64,000 nt of DNA from Hyphomicrobiales bacterium (GCA_900471515.1 UCFC01000035.1:156660-220659), one strand, 5' to 3'; positions 8,711 through 17,562 are shown, numbered from the stretch's first letter. Program-made: numbers and translations. Notes: generated by a model not told the origin, from the sequence alone.

Positions 8711-9651
8711 TGCTCGGAAGAACTGCAAACGGGCTCTACTGGATGTTCCGGTATATCGAGCGCGCCGAAAATATCGCGCGCCTCGTCGATGCCGGCCTGC
8801 GCATGTCGCTGACCCGCAGCGGCTCGGGCGACGACAATTGGGACGGCGTGCTGCAGAGCGCCGGCGTGCGCGAACTCTACGACGAGACGCATACGAAACT
8901 GACGAGCGCCGATGCGATCGACTACCTGCTGCGCGACCGGTCCAACGCGTCGAGCGTCATGTCCTGCATCGATTTCGGCCGCAACAATGCCCGCATGGTG
9001 CGCACGGCGCTGACGCGCGAGACCTGGGAAGCGACCAACGAATGCTGGATCGATCTCAAGGAACTCCTGTCGAAGAAGCTGAAGGCGGCCGAGCTGCCGG
9101 AGGTCATCGACGTCATCAAGCATCGCGCCGGCCTCATCCGCGGCGCCTTCCACGGCTCGATGCTGCGCAACGAACTCTATAATTTCGCCCGTATCGGCAC
9201 CTTCATCGAGCGCGCCGACAATACGAGCCGCATCCTCGACGTGAAATATTACGTGCTGCTGCCCTCGGTTTCGCAGGTCGGCTCCTCGGTCGACAACATC
9301 CAGTGGGAATCGATCCTGCGCTCGGTCTCCGCCCACCGCTCCTACAGCTGGGCCTATGACGGCGAATACCGCGCCATGAACATTGCCGACTTCCTGATCC
9401 TGAACGGCCAGATGCCGCGCTCGCTCGCCTATTGCTACGAGAAGATCGTCAGCAACATCGGCTATATCGCCAAGGATTACGGCGAGCGGCTGCCGGCCCA
9501 CGATACGGCGGACGCCATCCGCGCCACGCTGCAGACCCTGAAGATCAAGGACATCATGGATCAGGGCCTGCATGAATTCCTGGAGGATTTCGTCGCCCGC
9601 AACAACAAGCTCGGCAACGAAATCTCCGACGGCTACCGGTTCTATGCTTAA
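8710..9651 (+). CDS. Alpha-E domain protein (DUF403)
   Basis: A 313-residue all-helical protein of the alpha-E (DUF403) family, whose biochemical role is not established. The N-terminus MLGRTANGLYWMFRYIERAENIARL is the family signature, and a second IERADNTSRILDVKYYVLLP block lies near residue 170. The family is nearly always encoded beside circularly permuted ATP-grasp and transglutaminase-like proteins, as here, and is thought to help make or handle a modified peptide. Translation is coupled to the ATP-grasp gene by a one-base stop/start overlap, and the transglutaminase gene starts 12 bases after its stop. Probably cytosolic: no signal peptide or membrane segment. Confidence 0.93.
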   Translation: MLGRTANGLYWMFRYIERAENIARLVDAGLRMSLTRSGSGDDNWDGVLQSAGVRELYDETHTKLTSADAIDYLLRDRSNASSVMSCIDFGRNNARMVRTALTRETWEATNECWIDLKELLSKKLKAAELPEVIDVIKHRAGLIRGAFHGSMLRNELYNFARIGTFIERADNTSRILDVKYYVLLPSVSQVGSSVDNIQWESILRSVSAHRSYSWAYDGEYRAMNIADFLILNGQMPRSLAYCYEKIVSNIGYIAKDYGERLPAHDTADAIRATLQTLKIKDIMDQGLHEFLEDFVARNNKLGNEISDGYRFYA

Positions 9652-9663
9652 GCGGGTCAGATC

Positions 9664-10488
9664 ATGAGACTGAAGATCAGCCACCTCACCGAATACCGCT
9701 ACGACGAGCCGGCGCAGTTTTCCCTGCAGCGCCTGCGCCTGACGCCGCCGACCGTGGCCGGCCAGACCGTTCTCAACTGGTCGCTCAATGTCGAGGGCGC
9801 CAAGCCCGAGGTCGAATATGACGACCAGTACGGCAACCACGTCAACCTCGTCTCGCTGGAAGGCGAGCAGCAGGTGACGCGCATCGTCGCCGAAGGCGAG
9901 GTCGAAACCGAGGATCGCAACGGCGTTACCGGCCCCCATACCGGCTTCTGCCCCCTCTGGCTCTTCCTGCGCGAGACGCCGCTGACGAAGAGCGGCAAGC
10001 TGGTGAAGGAGCTGGTCAAGGGCATCACGGGCGAGAACGAACTGGCCCGCATGCATGCCCTGATGGCGGCGATCCACGAGGCGGTGGAATACAGGCCCGG
10101 CACCAGCGGCACGGAAACCACGGCCGAGCAGGCGCTGGAGAAGAAGGCCGGCGTGTGCCAGGACCACGCCCATATCTTCGTCACCGCCGCCCGCGCCCTC
10201 GATATCCCCTCGCGCTACGTTTCCGGCTATCTGATGATGGACGAGAAGGTCGAGCAGGCCGCAACCCATGCCTGGGGCGAGGCCCATATTCCCGGCCTCG
10301 GCTGGGTCGGCTTCGATCCCGCCAACAAGATCTGCCCGGACGAGCGCTATGTGCGCATGGCCTCCGGCCTCTGCTACCGTGACGCTGCCCCCGTATCGGG
10401 CATGCGCATCGGCACGCCGGGCGAGAAGCTTTCGGTCACGGTCAAGGTCGAAAACGGCGGCCAGATGCAGAGCCAGAGCCAGAGCTGA
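9664..10488 (+). CDS. Transglutaminase-like cysteine peptidase
   Basis: A 274-residue protein with the bacterial transglutaminase N-terminal beta domain (MRLKISHLTEYRYDEPAQFS onwards, residues 1-90) and a transglutaminase core. The catalytic triad is visible: Cys165 in KAGVCQDHAH, His202 in THAWGEAHIP and Asp218 in WVGFDPAN. Such proteins act as peptidases or transamidases. It is the last gene of the ATP-grasp/alpha-E operon and may cleave or release the amide product made there. There is no signal peptide, so it is probably cytosolic. The C-terminal ~30 residues are Gln/Ser-rich. Confidence 0.93.
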   Translation: MRLKISHLTEYRYDEPAQFSLQRLRLTPPTVAGQTVLNWSLNVEGAKPEVEYDDQYGNHVNLVSLEGEQQVTRIVAEGEVETEDRNGVTGPHTGFCPLWLFLRETPLTKSGKLVKELVKGITGENELARMHALMAAIHEAVEYRPGTSGTETTAEQALEKKAGVCQDHAHIFVTAARALDIPSRYVSGYLMMDEKVEQAATHAWGEAHIPGLGWVGFDPANKICPDERYVRMASGLCYRDAAPVSGMRIGTPGEKLSVTVKVENGGQMQSQSQS

Positions 10489-10683
10489 CGGGCAAGGCCG
10501 GTCCGTCCCAGCGATTTTGCGCGGTGAGACACGCAATAATTGCGATTGCAGCCAATTCTCCCCTTTGAACTAACCCGATGTTAAACCGGCAGGCGGAAGC
10601 TGTGGGTCTGTTAGCGCTCGCATCTGCGGGCACCGGCGTTGCGGGCGCCGGCCTGTTTTATTGAGAGATTTCAGTAGGTCGTT

Positions 10684-11742
10684 ATGTCTCTTCTTATTAT
10701 CGACGACAGCAAATCCAGCCTGCTTGCCCTTGAAACCGCCGTCCGCCGCTTCGCCAGCTGCGATATCGAAAGCTTCGCCAATCCGCTGGAAGCCCTGGAA
10801 CGCGCGAAGCTTGTCGAATTCGACATCGTGCTGGTCGATTACATGATGCCCGAGCTCAGCGGCATCGACGTGATCCGCCACCTGCGCGGCCAGCGCGGCT
10901 ACGAAACCGTGCCCGTGGTGATGATTACTTCCCAGACGGAACGCTCGGTGCGCCTGGAGGCGCTGGAAGCGGGCGCCACCGACTTCCTGGCCAAACCCTT
11001 CGATCCGCTGGAGCTCGAGGCCCGCATCGTCAATCTCCTCGCCCTGCGCAGCGCCCAGCTCGCCCTCGTCGACCGCGCCCGCTCGCTCGACCAGGCCTTC
11101 CGCCGCGCCAGCGAACGTGCCGACATGCGCGAACAGGAAATCATCTGGTGCCTGGCCCAGGCCATGGCCTCGCGCGACGGCAATACCGGCGACCATATCG
11201 AACGGGTCGCCACGATCTCCGAGCTGATCGCCGAAGGCCTCGGCATGGACCGCATCCAGCGCCGCAACATCTATCTCGCCGCCCCCCTGCACGATATCGG
11301 CAAGATCGGCATTCCCGACGCCATCCTGCAGAAGCCCGGCAAGCTGGAGCCGCACGAGATCGAGAAGATGCGTGAGCACGTGCCGATCGGCGTATCGATC
11401 CTGCGCAACAGTTCCGCCGAGCTTTCCCGCGTCGCCACCGCCATCATCGGCGCGCATCACGAGAAATGGGACGGCACCGGCTACCCGCAGGGCCTCGCCG
11501 GCGAGCAGATCCCGCTCGAAGCCCGCATCGTCGCCGTCGCCGATGTCTTCGACGCGCTCTGCTCCGAGCGCCCCTACAAGCAGGCATGGCCGGTCGAGAC
11601 CGCCTATGCCGAAATCATCGCCTGCAGCGGCACGCATTTCGACCCCGCCTGCGTCGCCGCCTTCCGCCGCAAGTGGCCGGCCATCCGCACGCTTTTCGAT
11701 CCGCCCGCCGGCAAGGACGAGCCCCTGCGCTCGCACGGCTGA
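10684..11742 (+). CDS. Response regulator with HD-GYP domain, c-di-GMP phosphodiesterase
   Basis: Predicted two-component output protein that hydrolyses cyclic di-GMP when phosphorylated. The receiver domain (1-120) has the acidic pair D7-D8, phospho-acceptor Asp52 (VLVDYMMPELSG) and Lys104 (AKPFDP). A short helical linker leads to an HD-GYP domain (~145-345) with HDIGK (H203-D204) and HHEKWDGTGYP near 259-269, so the metal and GYP motifs are complete and it should be active. No cognate kinase is adjacent; the hybrid kinase at the left edge is 7 kb away and not linked. It is preceded by a ~190-bp gap after the transglutaminase and is probably its own transcription unit. Confidence 0.95.
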   Translation: MSLLIIDDSKSSLLALETAVRRFASCDIESFANPLEALERAKLVEFDIVLVDYMMPELSGIDVIRHLRGQRGYETVPVVMITSQTERSVRLEALEAGATDFLAKPFDPLELEARIVNLLALRSAQLALVDRARSLDQAFRRASERADMREQEIIWCLAQAMASRDGNTGDHIERVATISELIAEGLGMDRIQRRNIYLAAPLHDIGKIGIPDAILQKPGKLEPHEIEKMREHVPIGVSILRNSSAELSRVATAIIGAHHEKWDGTGYPQGLAGEQIPLEARIVAVADVFDALCSERPYKQAWPVETAYAEIIACSGTHFDPACVAAFRRKWPAIRTLFDPPAGKDEPLRSHG

Positions 11743-11966
11743 CACCCGCTCGGGTCAGGCGCAACCCCTATTCGTATAATACAACTTGGCGTCATCATCT
11801 GGCGCCGCGGATGTGTTATAAGGGTGCTGCAAGCATGACACTTCCGGAGCGCCGCGCGTCCACTCGCACGCACAAGGGACGCTCCGGTTCTTTGAAACGA
11901 CGCATCGGACCTTCCGAAGATCGTTTCCGATCTCGGGCCGATTGCATCACGTCCGGGGGACATGCC

Positions 11967-12443
11967 ATGTCAGCAATCCAGACCGATACCTATCATCTAT
12001 TCGGCATTCTCGTGCGCTTCATCGCCCGCAATCCCGATACGGGCGGCGCCTTCAGCCTCGTCGAGGCCACCACCGCGCCTGGCGCCGGTGCGCCGCCCAA
12101 CAGGCATCCGGCAGACGACGAATCCTTCTACGTGCTGGAAGGCAGATACGAGTTCATGATCGAGGGCGAAAAGCGCGTCGCAACGCCCGGCACGTTCGTC
12201 AAGGTGCCGCCGGGCGCCGTCCACGCCTTCACCAATATCGACGAGAAGCCGTCGCGCATGCTGATCATCAACATGCCCGGCAAGGTCCATGACGCCTTCT
12301 TCTCGCAGGCCGGCGATCCGATGCCGCCGGGAACGCGGGAGCTGCCGCCGCAGACCGGCGAGCCGCCGGACATTCAGCGCCTGGTCGATGTCGGCCGGCG
12401 CAACGGCGTCGAACTCTTCGTGGCCGAAAGCGTCGGCCGTTAG
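11967..12443 (+). CDS. Cupin-domain protein
   Basis: A 158-residue single-domain cupin. The metal-binding pattern is partly visible: NRHPADDESFYVLEGRYEF corresponds to cupin motif 1 (H-x3-4-E ... G) and PGAVHAFTNIDEKPSRML to motif 2 with its His. The C-terminal ~45 residues (DAFFSQAGDPMPPGTRELPP) resemble the quercetin-2,3-dioxygenase-like subgroup, but no substrate can be assigned. The ATG follows GGGGGA at six bases. An in-frame ATG about 130 bp upstream would add a basic, unlikely leader. Its stop codon overlaps the 3' end of the convergent vapC gene by four bases. Confidence 0.8.
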   Translation: MSAIQTDTYHLFGILVRFIARNPDTGGAFSLVEATTAPGAGAPPNRHPADDESFYVLEGRYEFMIEGEKRVATPGTFVKVPPGAVHAFTNIDEKPSRMLIINMPGKVHDAFFSQAGDPMPPGTRELPPQTGEPPDIQRLVDVGRRNGVELFVAESVGR

Positions 12444-12877
12444 GGCGACACGCGCCCGGTCATGGCCTGGACAGCCGCAAGAACCTGAACATGGCCGCGC
12501 GCGCCGTAGGCGAGGATCGCCTGGTCGGCGGTCAGCAGCGGTATGCGATGAAAGCGGGCGGTCGCCACGATGATGCGGTCGGCGGGGTCGGCGTGGAACT
12601 CGCCGGGCAGCCGGACGCTGTCGACGGCGATGGACGGCTCGATCGGCGCGACCTGGAGCGCCGGCAGGGACAGCGCCTGATCGATCCATCGCCCGACATC
12701 GTCGCCAAGCGCCAGGCGCCCCTTCTCGACCAGCATTGCGATCTCCCAGGGCGTGATCGCCGAAATCAGGATCCGGCTTTTCTCCGCCGTCTCGTCGATG
12801 ACCTGCCGGGCCTCTGCGCCAAGGCACGCGTCGTCCTGCATGGCCCAGACGAGGATATGCGTGTCGATGACGATCAA
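12440..12877 (-). CDS. VapC-like PIN-domain toxin
   Basis: A predicted ribonuclease toxin of a type II toxin-antitoxin pair. The 145-residue PIN domain has the first acidic residue in VIDTHILVWAM (Asp5), a Glu in ITPWEIAMLVEKGRL, and the DPADRIIVATA block with its conserved Asp pair, plus LLTADQAILAYG at the end, so the four-acid site appears complete. Its start overlaps the antitoxin stop by four bases (ATGA), which gives translational coupling. Such toxins cut tRNA or rRNA; the target here is unknown. Confidence 0.93.
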   Translation of the reverse strand: MIVIDTHILVWAMQDDACLGAEARQVIDETAEKSRILISAITPWEIAMLVEKGRLALGDDVGRWIDQALSLPALQVAPIEPSIAVDSVRLPGEFHADPADRIIVATARFHRIPLLTADQAILAYGARGHVQVLAAVQAMTGRVSP

Positions 12878-13116
12878 CGGACGGCGTCCCAGTCCTCGGG
12901 CTCGGCGACCGGAGCCAGCGGATCGTCGTAGCGCTGTACGCTGCCCTTCAGCGCGCCGATAATGCTCTTGCGCACGCCGCTCTGCCGCGCCGGCGATAAC
13001 ACCGCGACCGGCTTGCCGCGCCTTGTGATGACGATAGGTTCATGGTCCCTGCCCATCTGATCGATGAGGTTCAGGCATTTCGCCTTGAACTCCGCTGCGC
13101 CGACCGTTTTCGACAT
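12874..13116 (-). CDS. Phd/YefM-family antitoxin
   Basis: An 80-residue antitoxin and autorepressor partner of the VapC toxin. The N-terminal half MSKTVGAAEFKAKCLNLID followed by EPIVITRRGKPVAVLSP is the Phd/YefM DNA-binding fold. The acidic C-terminal tail (DDPLAPVAEPEDWDAVR) is the likely toxin-neutralising segment. Of two in-frame ATGs six bases apart, the inner one is chosen because AGGAG lies eight bases before it. Directly upstream is a 16-bp perfect palindrome with two TGTACA hexamers, the kind of site YefM proteins bind. Confidence 0.92.
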   Translation of the reverse strand: MSKTVGAAEFKAKCLNLIDQMGRDHEPIVITRRGKPVAVLSPARQSGVRKSIIGALKGSVQRYDDPLAPVAEPEDWDAVR

Positions 13117-13127
13117 GACCATATCTC

Positions 13128-13143
13128 CTGTACATATGTACAG
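13128..13143. promoter_or_regulatory. Antitoxin operator: double TGTACA palindrome
   Basis: CTGTACATATGTACAG is a perfect 16-bp palindrome made of two TGTACA hexamers two bases apart, 12 bp upstream of the antitoxin ATG. TGTACA is the known core recognised by E. coli YefM, so autorepression is expected. Confidence 0.7.
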
Positions 13144-13202
13144 AATATAGCGCCATATCCCTGTCGCGCAAGGATCGCTCGCAGGCGCTCCCGCCGGCCA
13201 AC

Positions 13203-13226
13203 AAAAAAGCGGGACCTTGGCCCCGC
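13203..13226 (-). terminator. Rho-independent terminator of the arabinose/sugar operon
   Basis: Read on the minus strand, GCGGGGCC-AA-GGTCCCGC (one G-T wobble) followed by TTTTTT lies about 30 bp after the stop codon of the arabinonate dehydratase gene. It ends the chvE-to-dehydratase operon. Confidence 0.85.
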
Positions 13227-13257
13227 CTCTTCATCGTTTTCCTGTCCCCGACAGGCC

Positions 13258-14997
13258 TTAGTGGCTGTCCTTGCCGACAGCGTTGCCGCGACAACCCTTG
13301 AGGAAGTCGAGGTCGGCGCCGGTATCGGCCCCTTCGACATGCTGCTGGTGCAGGTAGGCATAGCCCGAGGTCGGCACGTCGTGGCTCGGCTGCCATTCGG
13401 AGAGGCGCTTTGCCAGCTCTTCCTCGGAAATATCGAGATGCAGGCGGCGGTTCGGCACGTCGAGCTCGATCATGTCGCCGTTCTTGACGACGGCGAGCGG
13501 ACCGCCGACGGCGGCTTCCGGCGAGGTGTGCAGCACGACGGTGCCATAGGCCGTACCGGACATGCGGGCGTCGGAAATGCGCACCATGTCGGTGATGCCC
13601 TTCTTCAGCACCTTCGGCGGCAGGCCCATATTGCCGACTTCGGCCATGCCCGGATAGCCCTTCGGACCGCAGTTCTTCATGACCATGACGCAGGTCTCGT
13701 CGATATCGAGGCTGTCGTCGTTGATCTTGGCCTTGTAGTCGTCGATGTCTTCGAAGACGACCGCGCGGCCGCGATGCACCATCAGGTGCGGCGAAGCGGC
13801 AGACGGCTTCAGGACGGCGCCCTTCGGCGCGAGATTGCCGCGCAGGACGACGATGCCGCCGGACTGCGTCAGCGCCTTCTCGGCCGGCAGGATCACGTCC
13901 TCGTTCCAGTTGACGACGTCCTTGACCTCGTCCCAGACGGTTTCGCCGGAGACGGTCAGCGCATCCTTGTGCAGCAGGCCGGCTTCGCCGAGGCGCTTGA
14001 GCACGACCGGCAGGCCGCCGGCATAGAAGAACTCTTCCATCAGGTATTTGCCCGACGGCATCAGGTTGACGATGGTCGGCACGTCGCGGCCGCAACGGTC
14101 CCAATCATCAAGCGAAAGGTCGATGCCGACGCGGCCGGCGATTGCCAGCAGGTGGATGACGGCATTGGTCGAACCGCCGATCGCCGCATTGGTGCGGATG
14201 GCGTTTTCGAAGGCCTGCTTGGTCATGATGTCGGAGGGCTTCAGGTCGTCCTTGACCATCTGCACGATGCGGCGGCCGGTCAGCTGCGCCATCACCTTGC
14301 GGCGGGAATCCACGCCGGGGATGGCGGCGTTGCCGGACAGCGCCATGCCGAGCGCTTCGGCCATCGAGGCCATCGTGGAAGCCGTGCCCATCGTGTTGCA
14401 GGTGCCGGACGAACGGCTCATCGAGGCTTCGGCCTCGAGGAATTCGGCCTGCGTCATCTCGCCGGCCTTCACCATTTCGGAGAATTTCCACAGATGCGTG
14501 CCGGAACCGACGCGCTCGCCGCGGAAATAGCCGTTCAGCATCGGGCCGCCGGTGACGACGATCGACGGCAGATCGCAGGATGCCGCCCCCATGAGCAGCG
14601 ACGGCGTGGTCTTGTCGCAGCCGACAAGCAGCACGCAGCCGTCCATCGGCTGGCCGCGGATCGCTTCTTCGACGGCGAGCGCCGCAAGGTTGCGGTACAT
14701 CATCGCGGTCGGGCGGAACGTGTTTTCGGAGGCCGAGAACACAGGCACTTCCAGCGGGAAACCGCCGGCTTCCCAGACACCCGCCTTCACCTTTTCGGCG
14801 AGCTCGCGCAGGTGGCCGTTGCACGGCGTCATGTCCGACCAGGTATTGAGGATGCCGATGACCGGGCGCCCGTCGAACAGGTCGTGCGGATAACCCTGGT
14901 TCTTGAGCCAGCCGCGGTGGTAGATCACGTCGCGGCTCGTGCCGCCGTACCATTCCTGCGACCTCAGCTTACGCGGCCATTCTGCTTTCTTCTTCAT
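13258..14997 (-). CDS. araD: L-arabinonate dehydratase (IlvD/Edd family)
   Basis: Dehydrates L-arabinonate to L-2-keto-3-deoxyarabonate in the non-phosphorylative arabinose pathway, using a [2Fe-2S] cluster and Mg2+. The 579-residue length and Cys59 (DMTPCNGH), Cys127 (LLVGCDKTTPSL) and Cys200 (SSGTCNTMGT) match the structurally characterised R. leguminosarum L-arabinonate dehydratase; the catalytic Ser region (RISDARMSGTAYG) is near 480. It is the last gene of the operon that starts at chvE, 62 bp after the aldehyde dehydrogenase, and a terminator follows. Nomenclature varies: the same step is called araC in Azospirillum. Activity on D-fuconate or D-galactonate is also possible. Confidence 0.93.
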   Translation of the reverse strand: MKKKAEWPRKLRSQEWYGGTSRDVIYHRGWLKNQGYPHDLFDGRPVIGILNTWSDMTPCNGHLRELAEKVKAGVWEAGGFPLEVPVFSASENTFRPTAMMYRNLAALAVEEAIRGQPMDGCVLLVGCDKTTPSLLMGAASCDLPSIVVTGGPMLNGYFRGERVGSGTHLWKFSEMVKAGEMTQAEFLEAEASMSRSSGTCNTMGTASTMASMAEALGMALSGNAAIPGVDSRRKVMAQLTGRRIVQMVKDDLKPSDIMTKQAFENAIRTNAAIGGSTNAVIHLLAIAGRVGIDLSLDDWDRCGRDVPTIVNLMPSGKYLMEEFFYAGGLPVVLKRLGEAGLLHKDALTVSGETVWDEVKDVVNWNEDVILPAEKALTQSGGIVVLRGNLAPKGAVLKPSAASPHLMVHRGRAVVFEDIDDYKAKINDDSLDIDETCVMVMKNCGPKGYPGMAEVGNMGLPPKVLKKGITDMVRISDARMSGTAYGTVVLHTSPEAAVGGPLAVVKNGDMIELDVPNRRLHLDISEEELAKRLSEWQPSHDVPTSGYAYLHQQHVEGADTGADLDFLKGCRGNAVGKDSH

Positions 14998-15059
14998 AGT
15001 TTCTGTCCTTCAGGATATCCCCTGACCGCCTCGTACGGCCAGGGTCATCGCGCTGTGTC

Positions 15060-16493
15060 TCAGGCCAGCGTGTAAGCGGTCTTGACGGTTGTGTAGAACT
15101 CGGCGGCGTACTTGCCCTGCTCGCGCGGGCCGTAGGACGAGCCCTTGCGGCCGCCGAAGGGAACGTGGAAATCGACGCCGGCGGTCGGCAGGTTCACCAT
15201 CACCATGCCGGCCTCGGAATTGCGCTTGAAATGCGTCGCGTGCTTGAGGCTGGTCGTGGCGATGCCGGCAGACAGGCCGAACGGCGTGTCGTTGGCGGTC
15301 GCCAGCGCCTCTTCGTAATCCTTGACGCGGATGACGGAGACGACGGGTCCGAAGATTTCCTCGCGCGAGATGCGCATCTGGTTGGTCGCTTCGGTAAACA
15401 GCGTCGGCTGCAGGTAGAAGCCGGGCGTCTCGCGCGAGATGAGCTCGCCGCCGAAGGCGAGCTTGGCGCCTTCTTCCTTGCCGATCCTGATGTAATCGGT
15501 ATCGGTCTGCAGCTGGCGGGCATCGACGACGGGGCCGATATGGGTGCCGGGCTTCATGGCGTTGTCGACCACGATCGTCTTCAGCTTTTCGGTCAGCGCC
15601 GCCACGAACTTGTCGTGGATGCCTTCGGTCACGATCAGGCGCGACGAGGCGGTGCAGCGCTGGCCGGTGGAGAAGAAGCCGGAATTGGCGGCCGCTTCGA
15701 CGGCGACGGTCAGGTCCGCGTCGTCGAGCACGACCATCGGGTTCTTGCCGCCCATTTCCAGCTGGAACTTGCGGTTATGCTCGATGGAGGACGTGGCGAC
15801 GCGCTTGCCCGTGCCGGTCGAGCCGGTAAAGGTGATGCCGGCAATGTCGGGGCTGTCGAGCATGGCCTGGCCGACGACCGAGCCCTTGCCCATGACGAGG
15901 TTGAGAACGCCCTTCGGCAGGCCGGCGCGGTGCAGGATATCGGCAATCGCCCAGGAACAGCCGGGAACGAGATCGGCCGGCTTGAAGACGACCGTGTTGC
16001 CGTAGCAGAGCGCGGGCGCGATCTTCCAGGCCGGAATGGCGATCGGGAAGTTCCAGGGCGTGATGATGCCGATGACGCCGAGCGGCTCGCGGGTGATCTC
16101 GATGCCGATATTCGGGCGCACCGAGGGAACGACCTCGCCGGCAAGGCGCAGGGCTTCGCCTGCGAAGAATTCGAAGATCTGCGAGGCGCGGATGGTTTCG
16201 CCGATCGCTTCGGGAAGGGTCTTGCCTTCCTCGCGGGCGAGAAGCGCGCCAAGCTCGTCCTTGCGCGCCATGATCTCGTCGCCGGCCTTTTTCAGGATGA
16301 CGTGGCGCTCCCAGATGCCGGAACGCGACCAGGCCGGGAAAGCCGCCTTGGCGGCGGCGATCGCCGCCTTCGCATCCTCGGCGCTCGCCTGGGCGTAGAG
16401 GCCGACGACCTCGTTCGTATCGGACGGGTTGATGTTTTCGGCGGCATTGGTGCCGGTCCATTCGCCGGCAATGAGATTCTGATGGATGGTCAT
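15060..16493 (-). CDS. Aldehyde dehydrogenase, probable 2-oxoglutarate semialdehyde dehydrogenase
   Basis: Expected to oxidise 2-oxoglutarate semialdehyde to 2-oxoglutarate with NAD(P)+, the last step of the non-phosphorylative pentose route. The 477-residue protein has the family's ITPWNFPIAIPAWKIAPAL block, the Rossmann FTGSTGTGKRV turn, the catalytic Glu in LEMGGKNPMVVLDDAD and the catalytic Cys in FFSTGQRCTASSRLI, then EEIFGPVVSVIRV. Start: ATG after AGGAGG; a longer frame upstream is not protein-like. Position between gguC and the arabinonate dehydratase supports the substrate; the family alone would not decide it. Confidence 0.9.
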   Translation of the reverse strand: MTIHQNLIAGEWTGTNAAENINPSDTNEVVGLYAQASAEDAKAAIAAAKAAFPAWSRSGIWERHVILKKAGDEIMARKDELGALLAREEGKTLPEAIGETIRASQIFEFFAGEALRLAGEVVPSVRPNIGIEITREPLGVIGIITPWNFPIAIPAWKIAPALCYGNTVVFKPADLVPGCSWAIADILHRAGLPKGVLNLVMGKGSVVGQAMLDSPDIAGITFTGSTGTGKRVATSSIEHNRKFQLEMGGKNPMVVLDDADLTVAVEAAANSGFFSTGQRCTASSRLIVTEGIHDKFVAALTEKLKTIVVDNAMKPGTHIGPVVDARQLQTDTDYIRIGKEEGAKLAFGGELISRETPGFYLQPTLFTEATNQMRISREEIFGPVVSVIRVKDYEEALATANDTPFGLSAGIATTSLKHATHFKRNSEAGMVMVNLPTAGVDFHVPFGGRKGSSYGPREQGKYAAEFYTTVKTAYTLA

Positions 16494-16566
16494 GGGCCTA
16501 AAGCCTCCTCTATGACAAGCGACCGGCGGCCCGCGGGGCGGCCGGCCCTTGAGACCACAGTTGAAA

Positions 16567-17562
16567 TCAGAGCTGCTTGACGGCGATCGCTTCCTCGGCG
16601 GCAACCTTCAGCGGGTTGCGCAGCGGCAGGCCGAATTCGGCCACCTCGATTTCAAAAACGTCCCCCTCTTCCGTCTTGATGCCTTCGGCAAAGGAAAGCG
16701 TCGCCGTGCCGAACATATGTACATGCACATCACCCGGCACGCGGAAGAGGCCATATTTGAAATGGTGATATTCCAGATTGGCGAAAGTGTGGGACATGTT
16801 CGCCTCGCCGGACAGGAACGGCTTTTCGAAGATCACATGGTTGCCGCGCTTGATGCGCGAGGTGCCGCGAATATCCTCCGGCGCCGCGCCGATGCGGATT
16901 TCCGGGCCGAAGCTTGCCGGGCGCAGCTTGGAATGGGCGAGGAAGAGATAGTTGATCCGCTCGGTGACGTGATCGGAAAACTCGTTCGACAGCGCAAAGC
17001 CGATGCGGAACGGCGTGCCGTCCTTGCCGATCACGTAGATGCCGGCCATTTCTGGCTCTTCGCCGCCGTCGAGCGCGAAGGAGGGAGAGACGAGCGGCGC
17101 GCCGGGTGCTGCCGCGCCGTAACCGTTGCCCTTGTAGAACCATTCGGGCTGCACGCCCTTCTGGCCGGCCGCCGGCTTGCCGCCTTCGAGGCCCATCTTG
17201 AACATCTTCATCGAGTCGGTCAGCGTTTCCTCTGCCGCCTCGGTCGTCTTCTTGTGCATGGAATCGCGCGTTGCCGCAGAGCCCAGATGCGTCAGGCCGG
17301 TGCCCGTCAGATGCAGGTGCGCGGCATCCGGATGCGTGATCGGCGGCAGGAAGCGGCCTTCCTCATAGACCTTTTCGAGATCGATGGCGTCGCCATATCC
17401 ATGCGCCTCGATGACGGAGACGAGAGACTTGCCGCTGTCTGCGGCCTCCATCGCCAGGGCGTAGACGCTCGTGGCACCCTTGACGGCCTTGGCGGCGGCA
17501 CCCGGTTCGCGCACGGCGACGATGATTTCTCCGCTGGCGCCCTTGATCTGCGAGATAAGCAC
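16567..17562 (-). CDS. gguC: GguC / AraD1-family protein (FAH fold), probable L-2-keto-3-deoxyarabonate dehydratase
   Basis: A 331-residue fumarylacetoacetate-hydrolase-fold protein of the GguC/AraD1 family. In this operon the role that is missing between the arabinonate dehydratase and the semialdehyde dehydrogenase is conversion of L-2-keto-3-deoxyarabonate to 2-oxoglutarate semialdehyde, which AraD1 proteins are thought to perform instead of the DapA-like AraD. Visible family blocks are QPEWFYKGNGYGAAAPGAPL, EPEMAGIYVIGKDGTPFRIGFALSNEFSDH (with the acidic metal ligands) and GDVHVHMFGTATLSFAEG. GTG start with AAAGGA nine bases upstream. In Agrobacterium gguC likewise follows chvE-gguA-gguB. 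The reaction is inferred from context. Confidence 0.88.
   Translation of the reverse strand: MLISQIKGASGEIIVAVREPGAAAKAVKGATSVYALAMEAADSGKSLVSVIEAHGYGDAIDLEKVYEEGRFLPPITHPDAAHLHLTGTGLTHLGSAATRDSMHKKTTEAAEETLTDSMKMFKMGLEGGKPAAGQKGVQPEWFYKGNGYGAAAPGAPLVSPSFALDGGEEPEMAGIYVIGKDGTPFRIGFALSNEFSDHVTERINYLFLAHSKLRPASFGPEIRIGAAPEDIRGTSRIKRGNHVIFEKPFLSGEANMSHTFANLEYHHFKYGLFRVPGDVHVHMFGTATLSFAEGIKTEEGDVFEIEVAEFGLPLRNPLKVAAEEAIAVKQL

Noticed and set aside
8578..10536. A 652-codon minus-strand frame over the alpha-E and transglutaminase genes
   Set aside because: Antisense to two clearly recognised proteins; the composition is that of a high-GC shadow.
10570..11745. A 391-codon minus-strand frame opposite the HD-GYP regulator
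   Set aside because: No motif; the plus strand carries all receiver and HD-GYP residues.
11836..11966. A longer N-terminus for the cupin protein starting at an ATG near 11836
   Set aside because: The extension is basic and Ser/Arg-rich (MTLPERRASTRTHKGRSGSLK), whereas the inner ATG has GGGGGA at ideal spacing and begins the cupin fold.
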